From an uncultured Chlorobiales bacterium (GTDB lineage: Bacteria > Bacteroidota > Chlorobiia > Chlorobiales > Chlorobiaceae), in assembly GCA_903929135.1 (NCBI GenBank), contig CAIYTH010000050.1:1-64000 (forward strand): a stretch of 64,000 nucleotides of DNA, in the 5' to 3' direction. Positions within the stretch are counted from its first letter, which is position 1. Every line of letters starts with the position of its first letter. Below, piece after piece: positions 34,626-43,621 of the stretch. The notes under the pieces are model-generated. The model did not search any database. It was not told the origin of the DNA and was given only the letters and a program-made list of their open reading frames with translations. The translations under genes were made by a program, and so were the position numbers.

Positions 34626-37217
34626 TCAGGAAAACAGTGACCGCAACAGACGCCATTTGACGATGTCGGGCAGCAGGAAACAGGTGATGATCAGGAACAG
34701 GGCCGGCGGCAACTGGTGCCACTCCGGCTCTGCAAACCTGAAGAGTCCCCGCATGAACGGCACACCGGTGACCATCAGGAATAACAGTGCGGCACCTCCG
34801 ACAACCCACCAGAGCGCACTGTTCGGAACCCTGAGGGCACGGAACATCGACTCGTTCCATGAACGGTTGGAGAAGATGAGGCCGATGTTGCCGGCAACGA
34901 TCCCGGCGAAGGCGATCATGCGAGACTCCCCTTCACCGTAACCGCCATTCTGCATCAGGGCATAGACGCCGAAGACGGCAAGGAGGATGGCCAGGCCCTG
35001 TACCACGGCACGTAGCAGCACCTGACGCCCCATAAGGGGCTCGTCGAGGCTGCGGGGAGGACGCCTCATGATGTCCGTTTCTTCACGTTCCATTTCGAAC
35101 ACGATGCTGCATGACGGATCGATGAGCAGTTCCAGAAACAGGATGTGCGACGGCAGCAGCGCAAGCGGCCAGTTCATCAATACCGGCAGCAGGGACATCC
35201 CGGCGATCGGCAGGTGCACCGACAGGATGAACACCATTGCTTTCTTCAGGTTGTCGTAAATCCTTCGACCCATCCTGACTGCCCGCACGATCGATTCGAA
35301 GTGGTCGTCTACCAGGACGATCGAGGCCGCCTCCCGGGCAACGTCGGTGCCCCGCCCTCCCATGGCGATGCCGATATGGGCTGCCTTGAGGGCGGGGGCA
35401 TCGTTGACGCCGTCGCCGGTCATGGCCACCACCCGGCCACGTTGCTTGAGGGCTTCGACGATGCCGAGCTTCTGGCCAGGCTGCATACGGGCGAAGATTC
35501 CGGTGTGGTCGATTGCGTCGAGCATCTCTTCATGGCCCATCGCTCCGATCTGCTGACCGGTGACGATGCGGTCGCGCGCCTGGAGACCGATCTGTTCCCC
35601 GATCCGGTGGGCTGTCGCCGGATAGTCCCCGGTCATCATGATCATCCGGATGCCCGCTTCCTGGCACTCCCTGAGGGCTTCCGGAACACCGGCTCTCACC
35701 GGATCTTCAAGGCCGAGCAGTCCGATAAAGGTGAAGGCATAGTCGTGCGGTTCGTCCGGGAGCGGGCCCGGCCCGAACGTAGCCCTGGCAACACCGATGA
35801 TCCTCATGCCTTCGGCGGCAATGGCGTCGATGGCAGACATGAGCAACTCCATGCGTGCCTCGTCGAAATGGCAGAGGTCGGCAATTGCTTCAGGGGCCCC
35901 TTTCGCGGCGATCACAAAGCCCTCGCCCGCCCTCGATCTCCAGACATGCGACATGGCGAGCATCCCCTCCGAAAGCGGATACTCCTTTTCGAGCACCCAG
36001 TCGCGATGCAGATGTTCCGTGTTGGACAGCGTCTTTTCCCCAAGTTCCTTCATGGCCTTCTCCATCGGATCGAATGGATCGGGAGGACTTGCGAGGATGC
36101 TGTATTCAACCACCTCGTGAACCTCTTCAGGAAGGGTTTCTGACGATGACCCGTCCACCTCGTGGGTAATGCCGTCCACATGTATACGCCTGACCGTCAT
36201 CCGGTTCTCGGTGAGCGTTCCCGTCTTGTCGACGCAGAGCACCGATGCGGCGCCGAGCATTTCGACCGCCGGCATACGGCGGGTCAGCACATTGAATCGC
36301 GATATCCGCCAGGCGCCCAGTGCCAGGAAAATGACCAGCACCATGGGAAACTCCTCGGGAAGAGTCGCCATGGCGAGAGTCAGGCCTGCAAGAAAACCGT
36401 TGAGCCAGTCCTGACGGGTCAGGCCGTATGCCACCGCCACGACGAGGCAGAGAACAACGCTGAAGATGCTGACGGTACGGACGATCCTGCGCACCTGCCG
36501 CTGCAGGAGGCTCTCTTCCGGCTGAAGCGTGGCAAGGCTCCTGCCGATCCTCCCGATCTCGGTTCCGGGACCGGTCTTGAGGACGCGTGCAATGCCGCGC
36601 CCCTTGACCACGAGTGAACCTGAATAGATATATGGCAAATCGTCGCCGCCGGGTGCTGCAGGAGGAGCCGTACCCGGACGGCTCGTTTTCCTGACAGGAA
36701 ATGACTCGCCTGTCAGCAGGGATTCGTCCGTACTGAGTCCGCTTGAAGAGAGCAGCACGGCATCGGCTGCAATCCGGTCCCCTTCCGACACGAGCATGAT
36801 GTCGTCGCGGACAACCTCCCTGCCGGGGATGCGCTGCTGACGTCCGTCACGGATCACCAGCGCCCTGGGGCTCGACAAGTCCCGGAGAGCCTCGAGGGCG
36901 CGTTCCGTTCGCCCTTCCTGGATAAGGGTTATGCCGATGATCACCACGACGAACCCGAGGAGCATCAGGGCATCTTCGATACTGCCCAGCATCAGGTAGA
37001 TGAGCCCGCAGGCGATCAGCATGAGAAACATGGGCTCGCGGACAACGTCGAGGAGCATGACGAACACCGAACGCTTCTTCGCTGCCGGAATCTCGTTCCA
37101 GCCGTCGCCTTGCAGGCGCTCTTTCACCTCATCCGGGGTCAGACCGGAGAGGAGGTTCTCCTCACCTTGTTCGTTGAGCTTCATTGGCGTAGTTTCGTTG
37201 AGGCTAAGGGTCTCCAT
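34626..37217 (-). CDS. Cation-translocating P-type ATPase (Ca2+/PMCA-like)
   Basis: 863 aa; VLCVDKTGTLTENRMTVRR phosphorylation site, MTGDGVNDAPALKAAHIGIAMGGRGTDVAREAASIVL. Confidence 0.95.
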   Translation of the reverse strand: METLSLNETTPMKLNEQGEENLLSGLTPDEVKERLQGDGWNEIPAAKKRSVFVMLLDVVREPMFLMLIACGLIYLMLGSIEDALMLLGFVVVIIGITLIQEGRTERALEALRDLSSPRALVIRDGRQQRIPGREVVRDDIMLVSEGDRIAADAVLLSSSGLSTDESLLTGESFPVRKTSRPGTAPPAAPGGDDLPYIYSGSLVVKGRGIARVLKTGPGTEIGRIGRSLATLQPEESLLQRQVRRIVRTVSIFSVVLCLVVAVAYGLTRQDWLNGFLAGLTLAMATLPEEFPMVLVIFLALGAWRISRFNVLTRRMPAVEMLGAASVLCVDKTGTLTENRMTVRRIHVDGITHEVDGSSSETLPEEVHEVVEYSILASPPDPFDPMEKAMKELGEKTLSNTEHLHRDWVLEKEYPLSEGMLAMSHVWRSRAGEGFVIAAKGAPEAIADLCHFDEARMELLMSAIDAIAAEGMRIIGVARATFGPGPLPDEPHDYAFTFIGLLGLEDPVRAGVPEALRECQEAGIRMIMMTGDYPATAHRIGEQIGLQARDRIVTGQQIGAMGHEEMLDAIDHTGIFARMQPGQKLGIVEALKQRGRVVAMTGDGVNDAPALKAAHIGIAMGGRGTDVAREAASIVLVDDHFESIVRAVRMGRRIYDNLKKAMVFILSVHLPIAGMSLLPVLMNWPLALLPSHILFLELLIDPSCSIVFEMEREETDIMRRPPRSLDEPLMGRQVLLRAVVQGLAILLAVFGVYALMQNGGYGEGESRMIAFAGIVAGNIGLIFSNRSWNESMFRALRVPNSALWWVVGGAALLFLMVTGVPFMRGLFRFAEPEWHQLPPALFLIITCFLLPDIVKWRLLRSLFS

Positions 37218-37248
37218 TCACAAAGAGCCCGTTACCATAAAAAGCAAA

Positions 37249-37278
37249 AACCCCTGCAATTCATGAAATGCAGGGGTT
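37249..37278 (-). terminator. Rho-independent terminator of the 37345..37581 gene
   Basis: AACCCCTGCA/TGCAGGGGTT stem; on the minus strand it is followed by TTTTTGCTTTTTA. Confidence 0.75.
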
Positions 37279-37344
37279 CGCAGCTTCATCGCCATGTCGT
37301 GACGGAGGGGGGAAACCCGCCACCTGCCGGGGTTCCGTCAGGAG

Positions 37345-37581
37345 TCAGTTGTTGTCTGCAGGCTCGTTCCTGGTAAGGATACCGTCATCGACCATCTTGC
37401 TGATCATCTTCGCAAGCTGATCGTGGGTACGAAGGAGCGCGGGCACCGACATGGCCAGGGTTCCGATCGAATTGAAGCTGGTCTGATCCTTGTCGACCTG
37501 CGTGATGTTCACGAGATCGATGCGGATAACGCCGTCGATCAGGCTCATGTTGGCGATTCCGTCCGCGTAAATGGTCTGCAT
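37345..37581 (-). CDS. Small conserved-looking protein of unknown function
   Basis: 78 aa MQTIYADGIANMSLIDGVIRIDLVNITQVDKDQTSFNSIGTLAMSVPALLRTHDQLAKMISKMVDDGIL...; has its own downstream terminator. Confidence 0.65.
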   Translation of the reverse strand: MQTIYADGIANMSLIDGVIRIDLVNITQVDKDQTSFNSIGTLAMSVPALLRTHDQLAKMISKMVDDGILTRNEPADNN

Positions 37582-37812
37582 ATGATTGTTCCTCCGTTAG
37601 TTTGCTCGTTGTGGCTGTGCTGTTGTCCTCAGCACGGAAAGCAGAATATACGAAAAGCCGGACGCATTTACCGATTCTCAAACCTCTTCGGTTCCGGATG
37701 CGATCCCGACCTCCTGCCCGTGCTCTCCGAACAGGCGGAGCTGCGGTACCGACTGCCGGGGCGAAGGAGCGACGTGGAGAACTCCCCCGTGCTTCAGGCA
37801 ACGTAGAGGAAA

Positions 37813-37843
37813 ACCCAAACCTCCGGGTTCCGGAGGTTTGGGT
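37813..37843 (-). terminator. Stem-loop terminator after the APC permease gene
   Basis: ACCCAAACCTCCGG-gtt-CCGGAGGTTTGGGT (14-bp stem) directly downstream of the 37850 stop. Confidence 0.75.
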
Positions 37844-37849
37844 ACAAGA

Positions 37850-39337
37850 TCAATCCTGGTGCTTCGTAAGAATGCTGTGATGGCGCCCGTAGAAGAAGTA
37901 GATGCAGAAGCCGATGGCGAGCCAGACAATCAGTCGCAGCCAGTTCTCCGCAGGGAGCGAGAACATGAGCAGCAGGCAGGTCAGAATGCCGGCAATCGGA
38001 ACCAGGGGCACAAACGGAGCCCTGAACGGCCGCTCGGCTTCGGGATGGGTCCGCCGCATGATCAGCACGGCCGCACAGACGATGACGAATGCGAACAGGG
38101 TGCCGATGTTGACCAGCTCAGCCAGGAGGCGGAGCGGCAGGAATGCGCCGAGTGTCGCCACGAAAACGCCGGTCAGGATCGTCGACTTCCAGGGAGTCCT
38201 GAACTTCTCGTGGATTGCGCCGAAAAAGCTTTTCGGAAGCAGGCCGTCGCGTGCCATGGCAAGGAAAACCCTTGGTTGGCTGAGCATCATGACCAGAAGC
38301 ACCGAGGTGATGCCGGTAATGGCCCCGAGCGATATAAGCATCTGCGCCCAGCCGAGCCCGACCTGCCTGAAGGCGTCGGAGACCGGAGCGTCGATATTGA
38401 TCTTTCCGTAAGGCACCATGCCGGTGATGACCGCAGCCACGGCGATGTACAGCACCGTGCAGAGAATGAGCGATACGATCAGGCCTATCGGGACATCCCG
38501 CTGCGGATTTCTCGCCTCTTCGGCATGTGTCGATACGGAATCGAAGCCGATGTATGCGAAGAAGATCATTGCCGCACCGGCAAGCACGCCGACCGGGGCA
38601 CCTGCCGGGCCGGTCTCGCCGAGAATGGTCTGTCCGAAGACGCTGAGGCCGGAATAACCGAAAGGTGCATACGGATGCCAGTTCTCGGGCTTCACGTACA
38701 TGGCTCCAAGCACGATCACCAGGAGTACGATGGCCAGTTTGACAACCACCATGGCCGTGTTGAATCCGGCGCTTTCACGGATACCCTTGACGAGGACGAC
38801 CGTTACGATGAAGGTGATCACGACGGCCGGAAGGTCGAACATGGCGCCGGTCGAGGAGAGCAGGCCGCTCGTCGGATCGAAATCGAGTGGCGCCCTGGCG
38901 AAGAGCGCAGGCACATGGAACCCGAAAATTCCGATGAAATCCTGGAAATAGTGCGACCATCCGTGGGCGACGGTGGCCGAAGCAACCGCGTATTCGAGGA
39001 TCAGATCCCAGCCGATGATCCAGGCGAAGAGTTCGCCAAGCGTCGCATAGGCGTAGGTGTAAGCCGAGCCGGCCACAGGGGCCATCGCGGCGAATTCGGC
39101 ATAGCACAGGGCGGCGAACACGCACGCCAGGCCGGCTATGGCAAAAGAAAGGGTCACCGCCGGGCCCGCCTTGTCGTGGGCAGCCACACCGATAAGCACA
39201 AAGATCCCGGTGCCGATGATGGCTCCCACGCCGAGGCTTGTCAGCGCGACCGGGCCAAGCACACGGTGCAGCCGGTGCTCCCCTTTCATCTCATCGAGCA
39301 GCAGGGAAAGCGGCTTTTTCCTGAAACTGTTTTTCAC
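37850..39337 (-). CDS. APC-family amino acid permease
   Basis: GVGAIIGTGIFVLIGVAAHDKAGPAVTLSFAIAGLACVFAALCYAEFAAMAPVAGSAYTYAYATLGELFAWIIGWDLILEYAV; many TM segments. Confidence 0.94.
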   Translation of the reverse strand: MKNSFRKKPLSLLLDEMKGEHRLHRVLGPVALTSLGVGAIIGTGIFVLIGVAAHDKAGPAVTLSFAIAGLACVFAALCYAEFAAMAPVAGSAYTYAYATLGELFAWIIGWDLILEYAVASATVAHGWSHYFQDFIGIFGFHVPALFARAPLDFDPTSGLLSSTGAMFDLPAVVITFIVTVVLVKGIRESAGFNTAMVVVKLAIVLLVIVLGAMYVKPENWHPYAPFGYSGLSVFGQTILGETGPAGAPVGVLAGAAMIFFAYIGFDSVSTHAEEARNPQRDVPIGLIVSLILCTVLYIAVAAVITGMVPYGKINIDAPVSDAFRQVGLGWAQMLISLGAITGITSVLLVMMLSQPRVFLAMARDGLLPKSFFGAIHEKFRTPWKSTILTGVFVATLGAFLPLRLLAELVNIGTLFAFVIVCAAVLIMRRTHPEAERPFRAPFVPLVPIAGILTCLLLMFSLPAENWLRLIVWLAIGFCIYFFYGRHHSILTKHQD

Positions 39338-39665
39338 GGATACGAGTGGATTGGATGGTTACGTAAGACCCTGCAGTTCAGTCTCGGAAGTCATGCTTCG
39401 CAGCGATGCCGCAACCTCTCCCGGTGCGGCTGGCCGGCTTTCGTAATTTACGATATTTTTATGCTTTCAGGGCAAGAGCCATTCGGCCCAGGCCGATGCC
39501 GGGAATCCCTGCCCGTTTTGGGCAGACGACAAAAAATGAGGGGGCAAGACCTCCCAAGGCTCAGTGGCCAGTGTTTTCGGAACGCCGTCCACCCGCGACA
39601 CGCCATGAAGGGTGCACCCTCACGACAACCGGGCATCAGGCGGGCAGCATCCTGCAGTCAGGAGG

Positions 39666-39929
39666 TCAGTGCCAGAGGCCGCTGCTGCAGCAGTGCCCGC
39701 CTTTGGACGGCTGATCGGCCACGACGTTGCAGAACCATCCGGCGACGTGGCCGAAGGCGCCCGGAGGCAAATCGGCCTTCGCCTGCTCGAGTTCATCTTC
39801 GCTGAAATCGAACCCGGCCTCCCTGATCAGTTCCATCCTCTTTTTTGCCAGTTCAGCGACGAGATGCTTCTGAAACCCCTCCTCGTCGATGATCTTTGCG
39901 AGAAACGCCCTTGCTGATGTATGAGACAT
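39666..39929 (-). CDS. Nif11-like leader-peptide family protein (candidate RiPP precursor)
   Basis: From ATG at 39929: MSHTSARAFLAKIIDEEGFQKHLVAELAKKRMELIREAGFDFSEDELEQAKADLPPGAFGHVAGWFCNVVADQPSKGGHCCSSGLWH. The Nif11 pattern (AxxFLxKxxxDExFQ..L...GFDFSEDEL) is followed by a short Gly/Cys-rich tail. Confidence 0.7.
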   Translation of the reverse strand: MSHTSARAFLAKIIDEEGFQKHLVAELAKKRMELIREAGFDFSEDELEQAKADLPPGAFGHVAGWFCNVVADQPSKGGHCCSSGLWH

Positions 39930-40067
39930 GGTCACTCCGGTTGAGATTGGTTGCGAGTTTCGGTGCGTGCTGCTCGTGTAAAGGTAATATCCGTAAATCA
40001 TGAGATTGTCTGCAAGCACAATCATTGCGTTCACCCCATGCAGCCGCCGGGAGAAGCCTGGACAGCA

Positions 40068-40826
40068 TCAGAGCCTGGCGCCGCCCGATATTTCGAGCAA
40101 CTGGCCGGTTATGAACGCCGCATCGTCCGAAGCAAGGAAAAGGGCTGCATTCGCCACATCGTCCGGGGTGGCGATGCGGCCGAGCGGATATCGCTCCGCA
40201 GACGCTCTGGCCAGTGCGTTCCAGCGCTCCTGTCCGAGGGCGCGGACGAAGGCATCCACCTCGACGAGCGCCGGGGCAAGGGCGTTTGCCGTGATGTTGC
40301 TGCTTCCGAGGGCAATGGCGATCGACCGGGTAAAGGAGAATATGCCCCCTTTCGAAGCCGAATAACTGAACTGCGCCGGGCTGCCCCGGTAAACGAGGGA
40401 GCTCATGTTCACGATGCGGCCGTATTGCTGCGGTTTCATGATCTTCACCGCCTCTCGGCAGCAGAGCATGCAGGACTTGAGGTTCATGTCGAGGTTCCTC
40501 GATATCTTTTCCGCATCGAGTTCCTCGACGGAAGCCGCCGGCTCGATGTCGCCGCCTGCGATGTTTGCCAGGATGTCGAGGCGGCCATACCGCTCACGTA
40601 TCCTGGAGAAAAGCGCAAGCACCTGCTGCTCGTCGGAAAGGTCAGCCCTGAAGGCTGAACCGTCGCCGCCGGCTTGGCGAATGTCGTCGAGCACCCTCGT
40701 GCATCCATCGAAGTCGACATCGGCAAGGATGACTTGAGCACCCTCCCTGGCGAAGCAGCGCGCTATGGCGCTGCCGATCCCTCCTGCCGCACCCGTGACC
40801 AGTGCCGTTTTCTGCTGCAGTCTCAT
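40068..40826 (-). CDS. SDR-family oxidoreductase (FabG-like)
   Basis: ALVTGAAGGIGSAIARCFAREGAQVILADVD; NIAGGD; YSASKGGIFSFTRSIAI. Confidence 0.92.
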   Translation of the reverse strand: MRLQQKTALVTGAAGGIGSAIARCFAREGAQVILADVDFDGCTRVLDDIRQAGGDGSAFRADLSDEQQVLALFSRIRERYGRLDILANIAGGDIEPAASVEELDAEKISRNLDMNLKSCMLCCREAVKIMKPQQYGRIVNMSSLVYRGSPAQFSYSASKGGIFSFTRSIAIALGSSNITANALAPALVEVDAFVRALGQERWNALARASAERYPLGRIATPDDVANAALFLASDDAAFITGQLLEISGGARL

Positions 40827-40882
40827 TGAATTGCTCCCGAATATTGGTAATAATCACTTCGAAAAATCAAACAACCCTCTTG

Positions 40883-41749
40883 TCAGCGTTCGGCAACAAG
40901 GGCGTTCCCGTCAGCCGAGCCTGCAAACAGCCTGAAACCCATGAGGCTGGTCATCGATTGGACCGCCGAATTGAATCGTCCGATGAACAGATCGAGATCG
41001 TTGACCTTGAAGCTGTCTATGGCCGCCACCTCCTGCATGAAATCCAGAAACTGCTGATGCCTCAGCTCCCCTATCCTCGACGACCAGGATGCGCTGGAGA
41101 TGCGGAAAGCGCAGAGCGGTTCGTCGATCATCCAGAGATCCCCGAGCCTGAGCAGCTGCGCCCAGAAATCGAGATCGATGGTATAGGGAATGCGGGCGCT
41201 GTAGCCGCGGGTCTTGCCGATGAGGGCCGCCGGATAGAGGCCGCAGACCGGTTCCCCGATGATGTTGGTGCCCATGCGCACCATCTTCCTGACCAGATCC
41301 GAGGGCTCCTTGCGCCCGCCATCGATGAAATTGACCTTCCTGATGAGGGTCTTGCCATCAGAATCGATGATGGTCCGCTGGCAGGAGACCAGACTGACGC
41401 CGGCCGATGGCGAATCGCGGAAAACCTCGACCTGTTTTTCAAGACATTCCGGGAAAATCAGGTCGTCGGCGCAGAGCAGCTTTACCAGGGCGCCCCGGAC
41501 TTCGCTTATGGAGCGGTTCCAGTTTGCTTCGGGTCCGAGGTTCCTGTCGCTTGAGACGACCCTGATCCGAGGGTCCGAATAGGAGCGCGCAATCTCGAGG
41601 GAGTTGTCCGTCGAGTGGTCGTCGTAGATCAGAAGTTCGAAATCAGGCATCGTCTGGGCGAGCACCGATTCGATGGTCCCTGCAATGAATCGCTCGTTGT
41701 TGTAAAGCGGAATTGCGACGCTGACCAGTGGAGTTGCTGTGGATTTCAT
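40883..41749 (-). CDS. Family 2 glycosyltransferase
   Basis: [51 protein letters not shown]...[19 protein letters not shown]. Confidence 0.93.
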   Translation of the reverse strand: MKSTATPLVSVAIPLYNNERFIAGTIESVLAQTMPDFELLIYDDHSTDNSLEIARSYSDPRIRVVSSDRNLGPEANWNRSISEVRGALVKLLCADDLIFPECLEKQVEVFRDSPSAGVSLVSCQRTIIDSDGKTLIRKVNFIDGGRKEPSDLVRKMVRMGTNIIGEPVCGLYPAALIGKTRGYSARIPYTIDLDFWAQLLRLGDLWMIDEPLCAFRISSASWSSRIGELRHQQFLDFMQEVAAIDSFKVNDLDLFIGRFNSAVQSMTSLMGFRLFAGSADGNALVAER

Positions 41750-41819
41750 AGTATTTGCCGCCTGTAGTACATCGTTTGCATTGGGAGCGATGGCTCCCGG
41801 TCTTGTTGTGATCTGACTT

Positions 41820-43133
41820 TCACTCCGATTCGTCGCTTGCCGGCCCCCTCCCCTTCATATCGATCGCAGGGTCCCTCATGAGATTCCTCCTCAGCAAAGA
41901 GACGGCAGCACCATAGATGACGCCTGCAATCCCGAGCGTGATTCCGTCGCCGCTGTAGAAGCTCAGGATGACGACACCAGCCGAAAGCAGCATGAGGGTC
42001 AGCTGAACGAATGCTTTCGACATGGTCGAGCGGTCGAGCAGCTGTTCAAGCGGGTCGCCCGTCTGCAGAAGTTCGAGAGATCCCGCCTTCTGGATGGCCG
42101 GAATGACGATATAGATCATGCCGGTAAACGACAGGGTGATCCAGCCGAGCAGGGCCGCGTGGGTATGGGTGTGGTAGATCCACATCTTGTCCTGCCGTAT
42201 CGGGGGATAGGTACCGAACAGGATCCCCTTGCCATAGTAGATGTTCATGATCCCGAAGGCGCTGGTCGCAAGCAGAAAGGCGAGACCGCCAAGAAGGAAC
42301 GCGAGCGCCGGATGGGCGAAATGTTTCCTGAAATAGCTGTTCAGGAATACACCGAAGGTGACCAGCAGGGCGAACACCCCGAACATGAGGAGATGGCTGA
42401 TCAGCATCATCTCAAGGTAGTGGCCGATAAGGATCACCACCAGGAAGAACAGGACCCCGCCGACGAAGATATCGAACCAGATGCTGAACAGCTTTCTGGC
42501 CAGCTCGATCTTTGGAGAGCGTCGCCAGGCGTAGGTATAGAGAAACCCCATGGCGCTTATGCTCAGGGGAAACGACGAGCCGAGGAAGTAGGATGACTGG
42601 GTGACGAAAAACGGGATGATGCCGTTTGTCGGGTAGGCCTCCTTGAGGCCCAGGGCGAACAGGCCGAGATTCGCGTTCAGCAGGAAGATCACATCGAAGA
42701 TGTAGTAACGGCCGGAGACGTTCCCCCATATCGTCCTGAGCGGCAGCGTCCTGATGATCTCGAGAAGCGGCTGGCTCACGACGAGCAACATCAGCACTCC
42801 GGCGCCGGCCTTCAGCAGGGGCTGGTCGGCAAGCATCGATCCCGCCACCATGAGAAGTGCGGTACAGACCGCGTAAAGATAGGTCCTCTGCCGGACGGGA
42901 TCGATCCTGAGTTCGGGAAAGATGGCTGCGGTCAGGTAACGGTTGAGGATGAGGATGGCAGAGTTGCCGAAACCGGTAAAAAAGATGTACGGGTGGATTT
43001 TCCTCAGGAACCCGTTGGCGGTCAGGACACCGAAGGCTCCTGCCAGGACCGCCGTCACGACGACCATCACCGAAAACGTCAGAAACGTCCTTGATATGTC
43101 ACGCAGTGAGAGTGCCGGGGCCCTTCCGTTCAT
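41820..43133 (-). CDS. Polytopic membrane protein resembling heme-copper oxidase subunit I / CcoN-NnrS type
   Basis: Start taken at the internal Met at 43133, just after the upstream stop. Many TM segments with conserved-type His: [51 protein letters not shown]. Confidence 0.6.
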   Translation of the reverse strand: MNGRAPALSLRDISRTFLTFSVMVVVTAVLAGAFGVLTANGFLRKIHPYIFFTGFGNSAILILNRYLTAAIFPELRIDPVRQRTYLYAVCTALLMVAGSMLADQPLLKAGAGVLMLLVVSQPLLEIIRTLPLRTIWGNVSGRYYIFDVIFLLNANLGLFALGLKEAYPTNGIIPFFVTQSSYFLGSSFPLSISAMGFLYTYAWRRSPKIELARKLFSIWFDIFVGGVLFFLVVILIGHYLEMMLISHLLMFGVFALLVTFGVFLNSYFRKHFAHPALAFLLGGLAFLLATSAFGIMNIYYGKGILFGTYPPIRQDKMWIYHTHTHAALLGWITLSFTGMIYIVIPAIQKAGSLELLQTGDPLEQLLDRSTMSKAFVQLTLMLLSAGVVILSFYSGDGITLGIAGVIYGAAVSLLRRNLMRDPAIDMKGRGPASDESE

Positions 43134-43140
43134 AAATTCG

Positions 43141-43584
43141 TCAATTTGAAACGCCGGTCGGTTCCGGCCCGTTTTTCTTCGTTTCATGCAGCGCGACAAG
43201 CGAAAGGCCGATCAGCGCAACGTTGAGGGTAAGGGGATTGAATGGCTGAGTGAACAGGACGGGCTCAACGACAACAACCCATCCCAGCAGCACCACCAGC
43301 ACACCGATGTTGAGCCGGAACATCCAGGATGCACCGACCAGCAGCAGGGCCGTCCCGAACAGAATCTCTCCGTAACCCATGTAGGTGATGAGCGAACAGG
43401 CGATCCGGTACACGGGGGCCACCGGTTTGAGAAGGTTCACCTCCCCGGGACTCCGGCACACGATCTTCGGCACCAGGCCCTGGTATATCCAGGCGAACGC
43501 AAGCGCAATGCGGCTGATGGCCAGGACCGGTTTCTGTCGATCAAAAAGGTTCATGGCGACGACTTGTTTGAGGGAATACTTCAA
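43141..43584 (-). CDS. DoxX-like small membrane protein
   Basis: 147 aa with four hydrophobic segments; ISRIALAFAWIYQGLVPKI...GYGEILFGTALLLVGA. Confidence 0.7.
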   Translation of the reverse strand: MKYSLKQVVAMNLFDRQKPVLAISRIALAFAWIYQGLVPKIVCRSPGEVNLLKPVAPVYRIACSLITYMGYGEILFGTALLLVGASWMFRLNIGVLVVLLGWVVVVEPVLFTQPFNPLTLNVALIGLSLVALHETKKNGPEPTGVSN

Positions 43585-43621
43585 GATAACAGTTGGCAGT
43601 CATAAACAACGAACCACCCGG

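Noticed and set aside
39338-39665. Intergenic region with several GC-rich short repeats, considered for ncRNA/riboswitch
   Set aside because: No recognisable riboswitch or RNA family signature could be read; needs covariance-model search.
37838-39805. 655-aa plus-strand ORF
   Set aside because: Antisense of the APC permease; Arg/His/Asp/Glu-rich composition typical of a shadow frame.
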